From Quadrisphaera sp. DSM 44207 (GTDB taxonomy: Bacteria; Actinomycetota; Actinomycetes; Actinomycetales; Quadrisphaeraceae): a stretch of DNA of 64,000 nucleotides. The notes under the pieces are model-generated. The model saw only the letters and a list, made by a program, of their open reading frames with translations, searched no databases and was not told the DNA's origin. Numbering within the stretch: the stretch's first letter is position 1; every line of letters begins with the position of its first letter. The stretch is taken from positions 1,054,001-1,118,000 of the forward strand of contig NZ_FNKA01000001.1 in NCBI RefSeq assembly GCF_900101335.1. Reading direction: 5' to 3'. Of the stretch, positions 27,912 through 36,247 are shown piece after piece. Both the position numbers and the translations under genes were made by a program.

Positions 27912-28685
27912 TCAGCCCTCCCCGCCGGGCTCGACGATCTCGGTGATGCGGATGCCGTAGTCCTCGTCCACGACGACGACCTCGCCGCGGGCGAGCAGGC
28001 GGCCGTTGACCATCAGGTCGGCGGGCGCGCCGGCGGCGCGGTCGAGCTCGACGACCGAGCCGGGGGTGAGCCCGAGCAGCTCGCGCACCGACAGGCGGGC
28101 GCGGCCGAGCTCGACGGTCAGCGTCATCTCCACGTCGCGCAGCAGGTGCAGGCCGGAGCCGGCGCCGAGCGGGCGGGCGGGCGCCCCGGCCGGCGCGGCG
28201 GCCCGCACGGGGCTGCCGTCGGCGGCGCGCAGGCGCAGGCCGACCCAGGCGGCGACCTCCCCGTCGGCGACGAGCGGCACCAGGTGCAGCTCGGGCACGG
28301 TGAGCAGCTCGGCGACGGTGCTCGTGCGCGCCGGGGACAGGACGGCGACGCCCAGGGCGGCGACGGCCGCCTCCAGGGCGGGGGCGACGGCGGCCTCGAC
28401 GGGCAGCGGCCCGCCCTGGGCGCCGGCCAGGGCGGCCTCGAGCGCCGGGTCGACGACGACCGCGACGGCGCCGGAGACGTCGCCGGTGAACTCGGCGAGG
28501 ACGACGGTGGCCGCGGACTCCGGCGGCAGCGGCGTCTGCGTCGGGCCCGGCACGAGGGGCGACGGAGAGGGCAGCAGGGCCGCGGCCGCGGAGGCGGCGG
28601 CGACGAGGAGGTCGGTCGGGGCCGCCCCGGCGGCGTCGGTGGCGGTCGCGGCGGCGGTCGTGGCGGCGTTCACGGCAGCGGTCAT
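27912..28685 (-). CDS. fliN: Flagellar switch protein FliN/FliY
   Basis: A 257-residue C-ring protein. The C-terminal 80 residues are a FliN/SpoA domain (LRDVEMTLTVELGRARLSVR, GSVVELDRAAGAPADLMVNG, VVVDEDYGIRITEIV). Residues 55-165 resemble the CheC-like domain of FliY but lack the E-x2-N phosphatase motif. The length is therefore FliY-like rather than FliN-like (about 130). It would form the C-ring with FliM and FliG. The ATG overlaps the fliM stop. No CheY-docking peptide is visible at the N-terminus. Confidence 0.92.
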   Translation of the reverse strand: MTAAVNAATTAAATATDAAGAAPTDLLVAAASAAAALLPSPSPLVPGPTQTPLPPESAATVVLAEFTGDVSGAVAVVVDPALEAALAGAQGGPLPVEAAVAPALEAAVAALGVAVLSPARTSTVAELLTVPELHLVPLVADGEVAAWVGLRLRAADGSPVRAAAPAGAPARPLGAGSGLHLLRDVEMTLTVELGRARLSVRELLGLTPGSVVELDRAAGAPADLMVNGRLLARGEVVVVDEDYGIRITEIVEPGGEG

Positions 28686-29620
28686 CGGGACTTCTCCTCC
28701 TCGGGGCTGACCACCAGGCAGGCCAGGCGGTGTCCGCTCGTGCCGGCGACGGCGCGGGCGAGGACGACGTCAGCCGTGACGACGTCCAGGGGTCGGGTGG
28801 TGGGGTGCGGCAGGCGCAGGACGTCGCCGACGGAGAGGGCGAGCACCTCGGCGGGGCGGGTGGTCATCGCGGCGAAGCGGGCGGAGACCTCCACGGGCAG
28901 CTCCGGCACGGCGCGGGAGAGGACGTCGGCGGCCTGGCGCTCCTTGCGCAGCTGCTCGACCGAGCGCGCGCGGTCCCCCGCGTCGCGCAGGCGGGCGAGC
29001 AGCTGCCCGGTCGGCAGCATGATCGTCGCCTCCACCGCCTCGGCGTCCTCGCCGAGGGCGATGCCGAGGGTGGCGATGACGACGACGTCGGCGGCCGCGG
29101 CGGCCTGCAGGAACTGGGGGTTGTAGTCGATGCCCGTCACGGCGGGCTCGAGCGGCAGCACGCCGGCGAGGGCGTAGGCCATGTCGGCGAGGCTGCGGGT
29201 GACGAGGTCGCGCAGCAGGCGGAACTCGATCTCGGTCAGCTCGCGCTCGGGGTGCGCGCCGCCGCCGCGGCCGCCCAGCATGAAGTCGACGCAGTCCAGG
29301 GCGGTGCCGGTGTCCAGCTGCACCAGCCCGGGCCCGGAGCCCTCGGCGGGGGTGAACGTGACCAGCACGGAGTGGCCCGGCAGGGAGCGCACGTACTCGT
29401 CGTACGTGCGGGAGGTCACGCCCGAGAGGGTGACCTGGCACGGGGTGCGCAGCCGGGTCAGCAGCAGCGTGGACCACTGGCGCGCGAAGGTCTCGAAGGC
29501 GACCTCCAGGGCGCGCGTGTGCTCGCGCGCCAGCGCGGTGGGGCGCCGGAAGTCGTAGGGCGTGACGACACCGCGGCGGCGCTTGCGCGGCGCCGGCGGG
29601 GCGGAGGTCTGGACGGTCAC
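28682..29620 (-). CDS. fliM: Flagellar motor switch protein FliM
   Basis: A 312-residue C-ring protein. The N-terminus leads into PYDFRRPTALAREHTRALEV, then the CheC-like middle domain and a C-terminal SpoA domain. The short N-terminal peptide with the LSQ-E-IDALL motif that binds CheY-P in many bacteria is absent, and no such motif lies upstream in frame. The GTG at 29620 is 7 nt from a FliA-type -10 box, so the mRNA is probably leaderless. A strong hairpin separates it from fliL, which makes fliM the head of a new transcript. Confidence 0.95.
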   Translation of the reverse strand: MTVQTSAPPAPRKRRRGVVTPYDFRRPTALAREHTRALEVAFETFARQWSTLLLTRLRTPCQVTLSGVTSRTYDEYVRSLPGHSVLVTFTPAEGSGPGLVQLDTGTALDCVDFMLGGRGGGAHPERELTEIEFRLLRDLVTRSLADMAYALAGVLPLEPAVTGIDYNPQFLQAAAAADVVVIATLGIALGEDAEAVEATIMLPTGQLLARLRDAGDRARSVEQLRKERQAADVLSRAVPELPVEVSARFAAMTTRPAEVLALSVGDVLRLPHPTTRPLDVVTADVVLARAVAGTSGHRLACLVVSPEEEKSR

Positions 29621-29627
29621 GAGGAGG

Positions 29628-29656
29628 CCATCGGCACGACGGCCCTGCGGGTTGAG
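29628..29656 (-). promoter_or_regulatory. FliA-type promoter of fliM
   Basis: Minus strand CTCAAC (29651-29656), 16-nt spacer, CCGATGG (29628-29634). The GTG of fliM is 7 nt from the -10 box. The palindrome CCGATCGG (29657-29664) abuts the -35 box. Confidence 0.7.
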
Positions 29657-29716
29657 CCGATCGGGTGGCCCGGGCGTGTCGCGCCCGGCGCCGCGCCCCT
29701 CACCCCCCTCCCCGCG

Positions 29717-29808
29717 GTGATCTTGCACGTCCGGCGCGAGGTGCGTCCTCGCCTCCCGCGTGATCTTGCACGTCCGGTCGCGACGTCCGACCGGACGTGC
29801 AAGATCAC
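29717..29808. repeat. Family B repeat, three copies
   Basis: GTGATCTTGCACGTCCGG occurs directly at 29717-29734 and 29760-29777, and inverted at 29791-29808. Diverged copies lie at 61616-61725. It fills the gap between fliL and fliM. Confidence 0.9.
29760..29808 (-). terminator. Strong hairpin between fliL and fliM
   Basis: A perfect 21-bp stem (29760-29780 with 29788-29808) with a 7-nt CGACGTC loop, formed by two family B copies. It lies 30 nt after the fliL stop and before the fliM promoter, so it probably ends the flbD-motA-motB-fliL transcript. Confidence 0.65.
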
Positions 29809-29838
29809 CACGGGGGAGGCGGAGAGGGAGGGGGGCGG

Positions 29839-30345
29839 CTACTGCGTCACGTACTCCGTGAGGTACACGTCGATGACCTCGTGGTGGTACGCCTCCTCGA
29901 GGGTGTGGCCCAGCTCGGTCTTGAGCTCCTCGCGGTGCACCGGGTCCGCCAGCTCCTCGACGCTGCGGCCGCTGAAGAGCGTGATCGCGCTGTCGAGCGC
30001 CTTGCTGCCGTCGATCGGGGCGTGGGCGCCCGCGCCCTCGACCAGCTGCAGGGCGAGCCCGAGCTTGAGGTAGTGCCCGTCGGCGAGGTTGATGCTCACC
30101 GGCTCCAGGGCCAGCACCTCCCCCGGCACGGGCTCCGGCTCGGCCTCGGCCTCGGCCGGCGCGGGCTTGAGGAAGAACCACGCCGCACCGGCCGCGACGA
30201 GCACCGCCGCGACGACGAGCAGCAGCTTCTTCTTCCCGCCCTTCTTCGCACCGGCGTCGTCCCCGGCGTCGTCCTTGCCGCCGCCGCTCCCGGCGCCGCC
30301 GGGGCGCTTGGCCCCGCCGCTCGACATCACGCGCTGCTCAGCCAT
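29839..30345 (-). CDS. fliL: Flagellar basal-body protein FliL
   Basis: A 168-residue inner-membrane protein that supports stator function. The first 38 residues are basic and Gly-rich, followed by one transmembrane helix (KLLLVVAAVLVAAGAAWFFL) and a FliL domain with VSINLADGHYLKLGLALQLV. The C-terminus (VIDVYLTEYVTQ) is typical. GGAGGA 5 nt before the ATG at 30345 decides the start, although an in-frame TTG lies four codons upstream. It overlaps the end of motB. Confidence 0.93.
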   Translation of the reverse strand: MAEQRVMSSGGAKRPGGAGSGGGKDDAGDDAGAKKGGKKKLLLVVAAVLVAAGAAWFFLKPAPAEAEAEPEPVPGEVLALEPVSINLADGHYLKLGLALQLVEGAGAHAPIDGSKALDSAITLFSGRSVEELADPVHREELKTELGHTLEEAYHHEVIDVYLTEYVTQ

Positions 30346-31240
30346 GGGTTCCTCCAAGTGCCTCTCCGGCGAACGCCGGGACGAGAGCCCGCACGTCGGC
30401 GGGCTGGTCGGACAGCACGACCACGTCCACCCGGCGGTTGCCCTCGATGGCGCGCGGGTCGGCGGGGTCGTACAGGGGGTGGGTCTGGCCCAGGCCCACG
30501 GCCTCCAGGCGCTCGCCCACGACGCCGCCGGGGGACTCCAGGCGCCGCAGGACGGCGGTGGCCCGGGCCGCGGACAGCTCCCAGTTGGTGGGGTAGGCGG
30601 CGCTCGGGGTGAGCGCCAGGTGGTTGGCGTGGCCCTCGACCGCGACGTCCTCGGGCAGGCCGGCGAGGACGGGCGCGACGGCGTCCACGACGCGCAGGCC
30701 CGTCGGCTGGATGGCGGCGCTGGCGTCGGCGAAGAAGATCTCGTCGGCGACGACCGTGACCACCAGGCCGCGCTCGGTGATGGTCAGCGACGCGCGGTCG
30801 CTGAGGCTCTGCGCGGCGAGCGCCTCCTCCAGCTGCTCGCGGATCTCCACGAGCCTCGACGCCTCGGCGCGCGCGGCGATCTCCGCGCTCTCCGGCGCGC
30901 CGGAGCCGGCGCCGGACGCCTGCTCCGGCGCCGCGCCGACCTCGATGCCGGAGGCCGAGCGGACGATCTCCACCGGGTTCGGCTCGCCCGAGGAGGCCTC
31001 GATGACCGAGTCGCCCCCGGCGACGGGCAGCGCCGCGTTGCCGAAGCCGACGGCCAGGCTGGCCTTGAGGGCCTCGTACTTGGCCTGGTCCACGTTGCTC
31101 ATCGCGAACAGCACGAGGAACAGCGCCATCAGCACGGTCATCATGTCCCCGTAGCTGACGGCCCAGCGCTCGTGGTTCTCGTGCTCCTCCTCGTGGCCGC
31201 CGCGCCTGGCGCGGCCCTTCGAGCCCTTCCCTCCGGACAT
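30338..31240 (-). CDS. motB: Flagellar stator protein MotB
   Basis: A 300-residue stator subunit. The N-terminal helix starts RWAVSYGDMMTVLMALFLVL and contains the proton-binding Asp of the S-Y-x-D motif. A plug and linker of about 100 residues follow, then a C-terminal OmpA-like peptidoglycan-binding domain (VEGHANHL, NWELSAARATAVLRRLE, GNRRVDVVVLSD). The motA stop and motB ATG share one base (TGATG). Confidence 0.96.
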   Translation of the reverse strand: MSGGKGSKGRARRGGHEEEHENHERWAVSYGDMMTVLMALFLVLFAMSNVDQAKYEALKASLAVGFGNAALPVAGGDSVIEASSGEPNPVEIVRSASGIEVGAAPEQASGAGSGAPESAEIAARAEASRLVEIREQLEEALAAQSLSDRASLTITERGLVVTVVADEIFFADASAAIQPTGLRVVDAVAPVLAGLPEDVAVEGHANHLALTPSAAYPTNWELSAARATAVLRRLESPGGVVGERLEAVGLGQTHPLYDPADPRAIEGNRRVDVVVLSDQPADVRALVPAFAGEALGGTHG

Positions 31241-32010
31241 CAGGCGGCCGCCCCGGCCTTGGCCTTCTCCTCGGGCACGAGGCTGCGCAGGCGCTGGGCG
31301 ACCAGGCGCGGGTTCGCGCCGGCCTGCACGGCCATGAGGCCCTCGACGACCAGCTCCATCTGCGCGCACTCGGTCTCGGACAGGCGCTTGAGCCGGTTCG
31401 CGATCGGCAGGCAGATGATGTTCGCGGCCAGGAGGCCCCACAGGGTCGCCACGAACGCGGCGGCGATCATGTGGCCCAGCTTGTCCGGCTCGGAGAGGTT
31501 CTCCAGCACGTGCACGAGGCTGACGACGGTGCCGATGATGCCGACCGTCGGCGCGAAGCCGCCGGCGTCGTTGAAGAACTTGGCGCCGACCTTGTCGGTG
31601 CCCTTCTTCACCTCGATCTTGGCCAGCAGCATCTCCCGCAGGTCCTCGGGGTCCGTGCCGTCGATGGCGGCCTGCAGGCCGTCGCGCAGGAACTGGTCCT
31701 CGACGTCCTTGGCGGCGTCCTCCAGGGCCAGCAGGCCCTCGCGGCGGGCGCGCTCGGCCAGGGACACGACCACGTCGATGGTCGCGCCCGGCTTCACGGC
31801 CTTGCCGGTGAACGCCTTGATCAGGGCCTGGACCACGGCGCCCATGTCCGCCATGCGGCTGCCGGCGAGCGCTGCGCCCAGGGTGCCGACGATGACGAGC
31901 ACCATCGGCGCGGGCAGGATCACCGACATCGGGCTCGAGCCCTCGAGGATGATCGCGAGCAGGATGCCGCCGAGGGCGAGGCCGATCCCGATGATCGTCG
32001 CCGGGTCCAT
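31240..32010 (-). CDS. motA: Flagellar stator protein MotA
   Basis: A 256-residue stator subunit with four transmembrane helices. Helices 3 and 4 contain GGFAPTVGIIGTVVSLVHVL and MIAAAFVATLWGLLAANIIC, with the conserved proline residues that couple ion flow. The cytoplasmic loop carries charged residues that act on FliG. The ATG follows the flbD stop directly. Confidence 0.97.
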   Translation of the reverse strand: MDPATIIGIGLALGGILLAIILEGSSPMSVILPAPMVLVIVGTLGAALAGSRMADMGAVVQALIKAFTGKAVKPGATIDVVVSLAERARREGLLALEDAAKDVEDQFLRDGLQAAIDGTDPEDLREMLLAKIEVKKGTDKVGAKFFNDAGGFAPTVGIIGTVVSLVHVLENLSEPDKLGHMIAAAFVATLWGLLAANIICLPIANRLKRLSETECAQMELVVEGLMAVQAGANPRLVAQRLRSLVPEEKAKAGAAA

Positions 32011-32343
32011 TCAGCTCCTCCGGGAGGCGCGCAGGGGGACGGCGACGGCGAGGTGCGGCCGCTCGGCGTCGGGGCTGGGTCGGCCGGCGTCCTCGGCGTC
32101 GCCGGCGTCCGCGACCTCGCCGGCGGCCTGGGCGCTGGGGGCGACCTCGAGGCGGTGCGCGGTGGCGATGACGGCGGCGCGGAACTCGCGCACGAGGCGC
32201 ACGACCTCCTCGACCGGCTCGGTGACGACGTACTTGGTGCCGTCGATGAGCGTGAGGATGGTGTCCGGCGTGCTCTCGACCCGCTCGAGCAGGTCGGGGT
32301 TCACCGCGAACGGCGGGCCGTTCAGGCGCGTCACGATGATCAC
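32011..32343 (-). CDS. flbD: Flagellar FlbD family protein
   Basis: A 110-residue protein. Residues 1-60 match the FlbD/SwrD family (IIVTRLNGPPFAVNPDLLER, LIDGTKYVVTEPVEEVVRLV). In Bacillus, SwrD increases motor torque and sits close to the stator genes. Here it is directly upstream of motA, which fits. The C-terminal 45 residues are variable and acidic. The GTG at 32343 has AAGGA upstream. Confidence 0.9.
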   Translation of the reverse strand: MIIVTRLNGPPFAVNPDLLERVESTPDTILTLIDGTKYVVTEPVEEVVRLVREFRAAVIATAHRLEVAPSAQAAGEVADAGDAEDAGRPSPDAERPHLAVAVPLRASRRS

Positions 32344-32398
32344 GATGTCCGTCCTTGGGGGTGCTGCGGGAACCGTCCGTGGTCCCTGTCGAGAGTGC

Positions 32399-32426
32399 TC
32401 ATCGGCAGTGCGCCGAGGGTGTTGAG
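32399..32426 (-). promoter_or_regulatory. FliA-type promoter of flbD-motA-motB-fliL
   Basis: Minus strand CTCAAC (32421-32426), 15-nt spacer, CCGATGA (32399-32405). Transcription would start near 32392, about 50 nt before the flbD GTG. Confidence 0.7.
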
Positions 32427-32505
32427 CAGGCCGGGGGACGTTGGAGCCTCGCACCCCCCGAACGGGGTACTGCCGGCGGCGCGGTGCCCAGCGGTGGTGG
32501 GCACC

Positions 32506-32575
32506 GGGCGGCCCCGTGCCCGTGCAGCGAGCACGGGGCGGCCCCGTGCCCATGGGAACGAGCACGGGGCCGCCC
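32506..32575. repeat. Family D palindromic repeat, two units
   Basis: CCCCGTGC (32512-32519, 32542-32549) alternates with GCACGGGG (32531-32538, 32562-32569). The two units read GGGCGGCCCCGTGCCC, then about 9 variable bases, then CGAGCACG. The second forms a 13-bp stem. A third occurrence is at 56589-56628. It lies between flgE and the flbD promoter. Confidence 0.85.
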
Positions 32576-32584
32576 CGCGGGTGC

Positions 32585-32606
32585 GTGCGCCCGGGTCCGG
32601 GCGCAC
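32585..32606 (-). terminator. Terminator of flgE
   Basis: GTGCGCCCGG (32585-32594) and CCGGGCGCAC (32597-32606) form a 10-bp stem 3 nt after the flgE stop. The 2-nt loop means the top pairs probably open. Confidence 0.6.
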
Positions 32607-32609
32607 GGG

Positions 32610-33851
32610 TCAGCGCTTGAGGTTCACCAGCTCCTGCAGCAGCTCGTCGGAGGTGGTGATGACGCGCGAGCTCGACTGGAAGCCGCGCTGCGCGACGATG
32701 AGGTTCGTGAACTCGGCCGACAGGTCGACGTTCGACATCTCCAGCGCGCCGCCGGACAGCGTGCCGCGCCCGCCCGTGCCGGCCGTGCCGACCTCCGGGT
32801 TGCCGGAGTTCGCCGTCGTCCGGTAGGTGGAGCCGCCGGCCTTCTCCAGGCCCGTCGGATTCGCGAACACCGACATGGCCACGCGGCCGATGTCCTGCTT
32901 GAGGCCGTTGCTGAAGGTGCCGTTCAGGGTGCCGTCGGGGTTGAGCGTGAAGGAGGTCAGCGTCCCGGAGGCGTACCCGTTCTGCTCGGTGGCCTTGACG
33001 GTGCTGGTCCCGTCGCCGGCGTACCCCGTCACGCCGTCGAGGTCGACGGTGACGGTGCGGGTGCCCACGACCACGCTGATCGCGCTGGTCGGGTCGAGCT
33101 GGCCGGTCGCGGTGAAGCGGACGGTGCCGTTGACGTCGGGGTAGGCGGGTGCGGGGGGCGTGGTGGCCGGCTCGGCCGCCTGCCAGCTGCCGTCGGCCTG
33201 CTTGGTCAGCACCACCTGGACGGCGACCTCCGTGCCGAGGTCGTCGAAGACGGTGATCTTCAGGGGGGCGAGGGGGCCCGCGGGGGCGTCGGAGGCGAGG
33301 TTGCCGGCGAAGGTGATGCCGCGCTCGACGTTCGGCGCCGTGCCGACGTCCTGCGTGGCGCGCGGCTGCATCAGGGTGCCGACCGGCAGCTGGATGTCCC
33401 CGATGGGGCCGTTGGCGTCGACGACCCCGTTGGTGCCCATCCAGCCCTGCAGCACGGCGCCGTCCGTCGTCACGAGCTTGCCCGTGGCGTCGAAGTTGAA
33501 GGCGCCCGCGCGGGTGTACAGCTGCTCGCCGCCGTCCTGGACGACGAAGAAGCCGTCGCCGGAGATCATCAGGTCGGTGCTGCGGCCGGTGACCTGCGCG
33601 GCGCCCTGCGTGAAGCTGGTGGTGATGCCCGCCACGCGCACGCCGAGGCCGACCTGCGCGGGGTTGGTGCCGCCCTGGTCGCCCTGGGGGGCGCTGGCGG
33701 CCTGCACGAGCTGGCTGAGGGTGTCCTGGAACTGCGTGGACGACGACTTGAAGCCCGTCGTGTTGACGTTGGCGATGTTGTTGCCGGTGACGTCCATCAT
33801 CGTCTGGTGCGAGCGCAGGCCTGAGATGCCGGAGTAGAGGGAGCGCAGCAT
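32610..33851 (-). CDS. flgE: Flagellar hook protein FlgE
   Basis: A 413-residue axial protein. The N-terminus has the rod/hook signature (MLRSLYSGISGLRSHQTMMD, NNIANVNTTGFK) and the C-terminus the matching helix (LSAEFTNLIVAQRGFQSSSR). Middle domains (about 90-340) form the hook surface. It is exported by the flagellar system without a cleaved signal. It lies 87 nt after flgD, probably in one transcript. Confidence 0.96.
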   Translation of the reverse strand: MLRSLYSGISGLRSHQTMMDVTGNNIANVNTTGFKSSSTQFQDTLSQLVQAASAPQGDQGGTNPAQVGLGVRVAGITTSFTQGAAQVTGRSTDLMISGDGFFVVQDGGEQLYTRAGAFNFDATGKLVTTDGAVLQGWMGTNGVVDANGPIGDIQLPVGTLMQPRATQDVGTAPNVERGITFAGNLASDAPAGPLAPLKITVFDDLGTEVAVQVVLTKQADGSWQAAEPATTPPAPAYPDVNGTVRFTATGQLDPTSAISVVVGTRTVTVDLDGVTGYAGDGTSTVKATEQNGYASGTLTSFTLNPDGTLNGTFSNGLKQDIGRVAMSVFANPTGLEKAGGSTYRTTANSGNPEVGTAGTGGRGTLSGGALEMSNVDLSAEFTNLIVAQRGFQSSSRVITTSDELLQELVNLKR

Positions 33852-33938
33852 GCGGGGTCCTCCTGGGTGCGGGGGCGGGGGCGGTCGTGGGCCGGGGCGC
33901 GCCGCGCGCGCCGGGCGGGGTGCGCCGGGCGGCGCGCG

Positions 33939-34385
33939 TCAGCCGGGGCGGACCTCCGAGACGGCGTCCAGGGCGACGTCCTTCCCACCGACGCGCACCA
34001 CCGGCACGGAGCCGGCGAAGGACGCGCCCTCGACGAGCCCGGTGCGGGTCACGGCGGCGGTGCCCTCGCCCTCGGTCCAGCTCACCTGGCGCCCGAGGAG
34101 GGAGGAGGCGGACAGGCGCATCTGCAGCCCGAACGCCTCGCGGCTCGTCGTCGTCATCTCGGTGAGCTTCTCGACGGTGGTCAGCTGCGCCGTCTGCGCC
34201 ATGAACTGGCTGGAGTCCATGGGCGAGGACGGGTCCTGGTAGCGCATCTGCGTCACGAGGAGCTGGAGGAAGGCGTCCTTGCCGAGCGTGGTCCTGTCCT
34301 CGGCGGCGGCCTTGGCCGAGACCATGCTCTCGGCGACGACGGTCGTGCCGGCCGGCGCGCTCTGGCCCGTGGTGATGGACGTCAT
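33939..34385 (-). CDS. flgD: Hook-cap protein FlgD
   Basis: A 148-residue scaffold for hook assembly. The FlgD core GKDAFLQLLVTQMRYQDPSS lies at about residues 35-54, followed by the cap domain (FMAQTAQLTTVEKLTEMT and LLGRQVSWTEG). It is shorter than enteric FlgD (about 230), a length often seen in Gram-positives. The ATG at 34385 has GAAGGA upstream; longer in-frame starts lack a ribosome site. Confidence 0.94.
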   Translation of the reverse strand: MTSITTGQSAPAGTTVVAESMVSAKAAAEDRTTLGKDAFLQLLVTQMRYQDPSSPMDSSQFMAQTAQLTTVEKLTEMTTTSREAFGLQMRLSASSLLGRQVSWTEGEGTAAVTRTGLVEGASFAGSVPVVRVGGKDVALDAVSEVRPG

Positions 34386-34392
34386 GGAGGTT

Positions 34393-34421
34393 CCTTCGGT
34401 CGCGGTGCTGCTCTGCTTGAG
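34393..34421 (-). promoter_or_regulatory. Candidate FliA-type promoter of flgD-flgE
   Basis: Minus strand CTCAAG (34416-34421), 16-nt spacer, CCGAAGG (34393-34399). The -10 box differs from CCGAT by one base and overlaps the ribosome-site region, so this is a weaker candidate. CCGATCGG lies upstream at 34461-34468. Confidence 0.4.
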
Positions 34422-34504
34422 CGGTCCTCGGCCCGTTCGGCTCAAGAGCGGGTCGGTGCCCCGATCGGGCGGTCGGGCGGTCGGACGGTCAGACGGTCGG
34501 GCGG

Positions 34505-36247
34505 TCAGACGCGGACGTCGAGGAGGCCGCCGCCCGCGGCGGTGCCGGCCGGGCGGGCCTCCTCCGGCAGGCGCACGGGAGCGCGGCCCGGAGCGCGGCC
34601 GGCGCCGCCGCGCCCGTCGCCGCCCGGGCCGCCGGACGACGCGCCGGCACCGGACCAGGGACCGGTGCCGGTGCTGCCGCCGCCGCTGCCGCCGCCGCTG
34701 CCGCCGCCGGTGCCGGTGCCGCTGCCCAGGTCCAGGGAGGCCTGCAGGCCGGTGGCGGCCAGGTCGCGGCGCAGGTCGGGCAGCGCCTGGCGCAGCGCGT
34801 CGCGCGCCGCCTCGGTGCCGCCGACGAGCTCGATGCGCACGGCGTCGGGGCGGATCTCGGCGACCACGCGCACGTGCCCGATGGCCTCCGGCTGCACCGA
34901 GAGCGTGAGCCGGTGCACCCCGGCGCCCAGGTGGGGCACCTCGGCCAGCCGCGGCACCAGCTGCGAGGGCAGGGTCGGGGCCGCGGCCGGCGCCGCAGGC
35001 GCGGCCGGGGGTGTCGCCGGGGGTGCGGTCGCGACGGGCGCCGGCGCGAGGGGCGCCGCGAGCGGGGGGACGCCGGTCGCGGCGGCGCTCGAGGGCGTGG
35101 CGGACGCCGGGGCGGTCGGGGCGGTCGAGGTCGCTGAGGTGGCCGAGGTCGTCGAGGTCGCGGCGGACGGGGCCGTCGGGCTGGTGCTCGCGCCCTGGTC
35201 GGAGGACGCCGTCGCGCCGTCGGGACCGACCGCGGCAGAGGGCTCGACGGGCGAGCCAGCCGGGACCGTCGGTGCGGCCGCCGGGACCGCCGTGGCGGTG
35301 GTGGCGCCGTCCGGGAGCGCGGTGCCGGGCGCCGCGGCGGACCCGGCGGCGCCCGTTCCCGGGTCCGCGGTGCCGGGGGCCGAGGTGGGGGCACCGGGGA
35401 CACCGGGGACGGCGGTGACGGCGAGGGCCGCGGCCACGGCACCGGGGGCAGCGAGGGCGGTCGCGGAGCCGTTCGCCGCAGGGATCGCCGCAGCGGCAGC
35501 GCCTGCTGCCGGCGCAGCGGCCGAGCCCTGGCCGCCGAGTCGGACGAAGGCGGGCGCACCGAGCACCAGTGCACCCGCGTTCGTCCGACTCGGCGCAGCA
35601 GCGACGACGGACGGGACGCCGGACGCGGCGGCCGGGGCGGTGACGTCCTGCGGCTCGCCGCTCGCCGCGGCGGCCGACCGGTCGAGGGCGGGAGCCGCCG
35701 CGAGGGCAGCGACCTCGGCCGCGGCGGCCCGCAGCGCCGGCTCACCGGGCACGGCCGGAACGGCCTCCGCACCGGCGTCGCGCCCGGCGTCCTGCCCGAT
35801 GTCGGAACCGGCGTCGCGCTCCGCCTCCTGCCCGGCGTCCCGCCCGGCGTCCTGACGGCCGTCCTGCCCGGCGTCCCCGGAGGCCGGTGCGCCCTCCGCC
35901 GCGTCCCGCCCGGCGTCCTGCGGGTCGGCCGGCCCGGCGTCCCGGGCCGCCGGCGCCGCGTCCGCGGGCTCGGCCGGCCTGTCAGCACGAGGGCGACCCG
36001 GGGCGCGCTCGCGTGCTGGCACCCCGGTGCGCTCCGCGGCGGCGTCAGGACGACGGCGCTCCCCGGCGCGCCCGCGTGCCGACGCCTCGGGGCGCTCGCC
36101 GGCCGGGCGCTCGGCGTCCGCGAGCTGGCCGGCGAGCAGCTCGGCGAACCCGCCCGCGTCGCCGCGCTCGCCGGTGCGGCCGCCGCCGGCGCGCGGGCCG
36201 GGCCCGGCGACCGGCGAGGGCGGGCCGGAGGTGCTCATCGACGTCAT
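34505..36247 (-). CDS. fliK: Flagellar hook-length control protein FliK
   Basis: A 580-residue protein, mostly low-complexity Ala/Pro/Ser/Gly. The N-terminal half has repeated Asp-Ala-Gly-Arg/Gln units (about residues 100-165). The C-terminal Flg_hook domain (about 440-530) is recognisable: LGAGVHRLTLSVQPEAIGHV, then RPDAVRIELVGGTEAARDAL. FliK is exported, measures hook length and triggers the FlhB switch. The ATG overlaps the stop of the lytic transglycosylase gene (ATGA). Position and C-terminus support the call. Confidence 0.87.
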   Translation of the reverse strand: MTSMSTSGPPSPVAGPGPRAGGGRTGERGDAGGFAELLAGQLADAERPAGERPEASARGRAGERRRPDAAAERTGVPARERAPGRPRADRPAEPADAAPAARDAGPADPQDAGRDAAEGAPASGDAGQDGRQDAGRDAGQEAERDAGSDIGQDAGRDAGAEAVPAVPGEPALRAAAAEVAALAAAPALDRSAAAASGEPQDVTAPAAASGVPSVVAAAPSRTNAGALVLGAPAFVRLGGQGSAAAPAAGAAAAAIPAANGSATALAAPGAVAAALAVTAVPGVPGAPTSAPGTADPGTGAAGSAAAPGTALPDGATTATAVPAAAPTVPAGSPVEPSAAVGPDGATASSDQGASTSPTAPSAATSTTSATSATSTAPTAPASATPSSAAATGVPPLAAPLAPAPVATAPPATPPAAPAAPAAAPTLPSQLVPRLAEVPHLGAGVHRLTLSVQPEAIGHVRVVAEIRPDAVRIELVGGTEAARDALRQALPDLRRDLAATGLQASLDLGSGTGTGGGSGGGSGGGSTGTGPWSGAGASSGGPGGDGRGGAGRAPGRAPVRLPEEARPAGTAAGGGLLDVRV

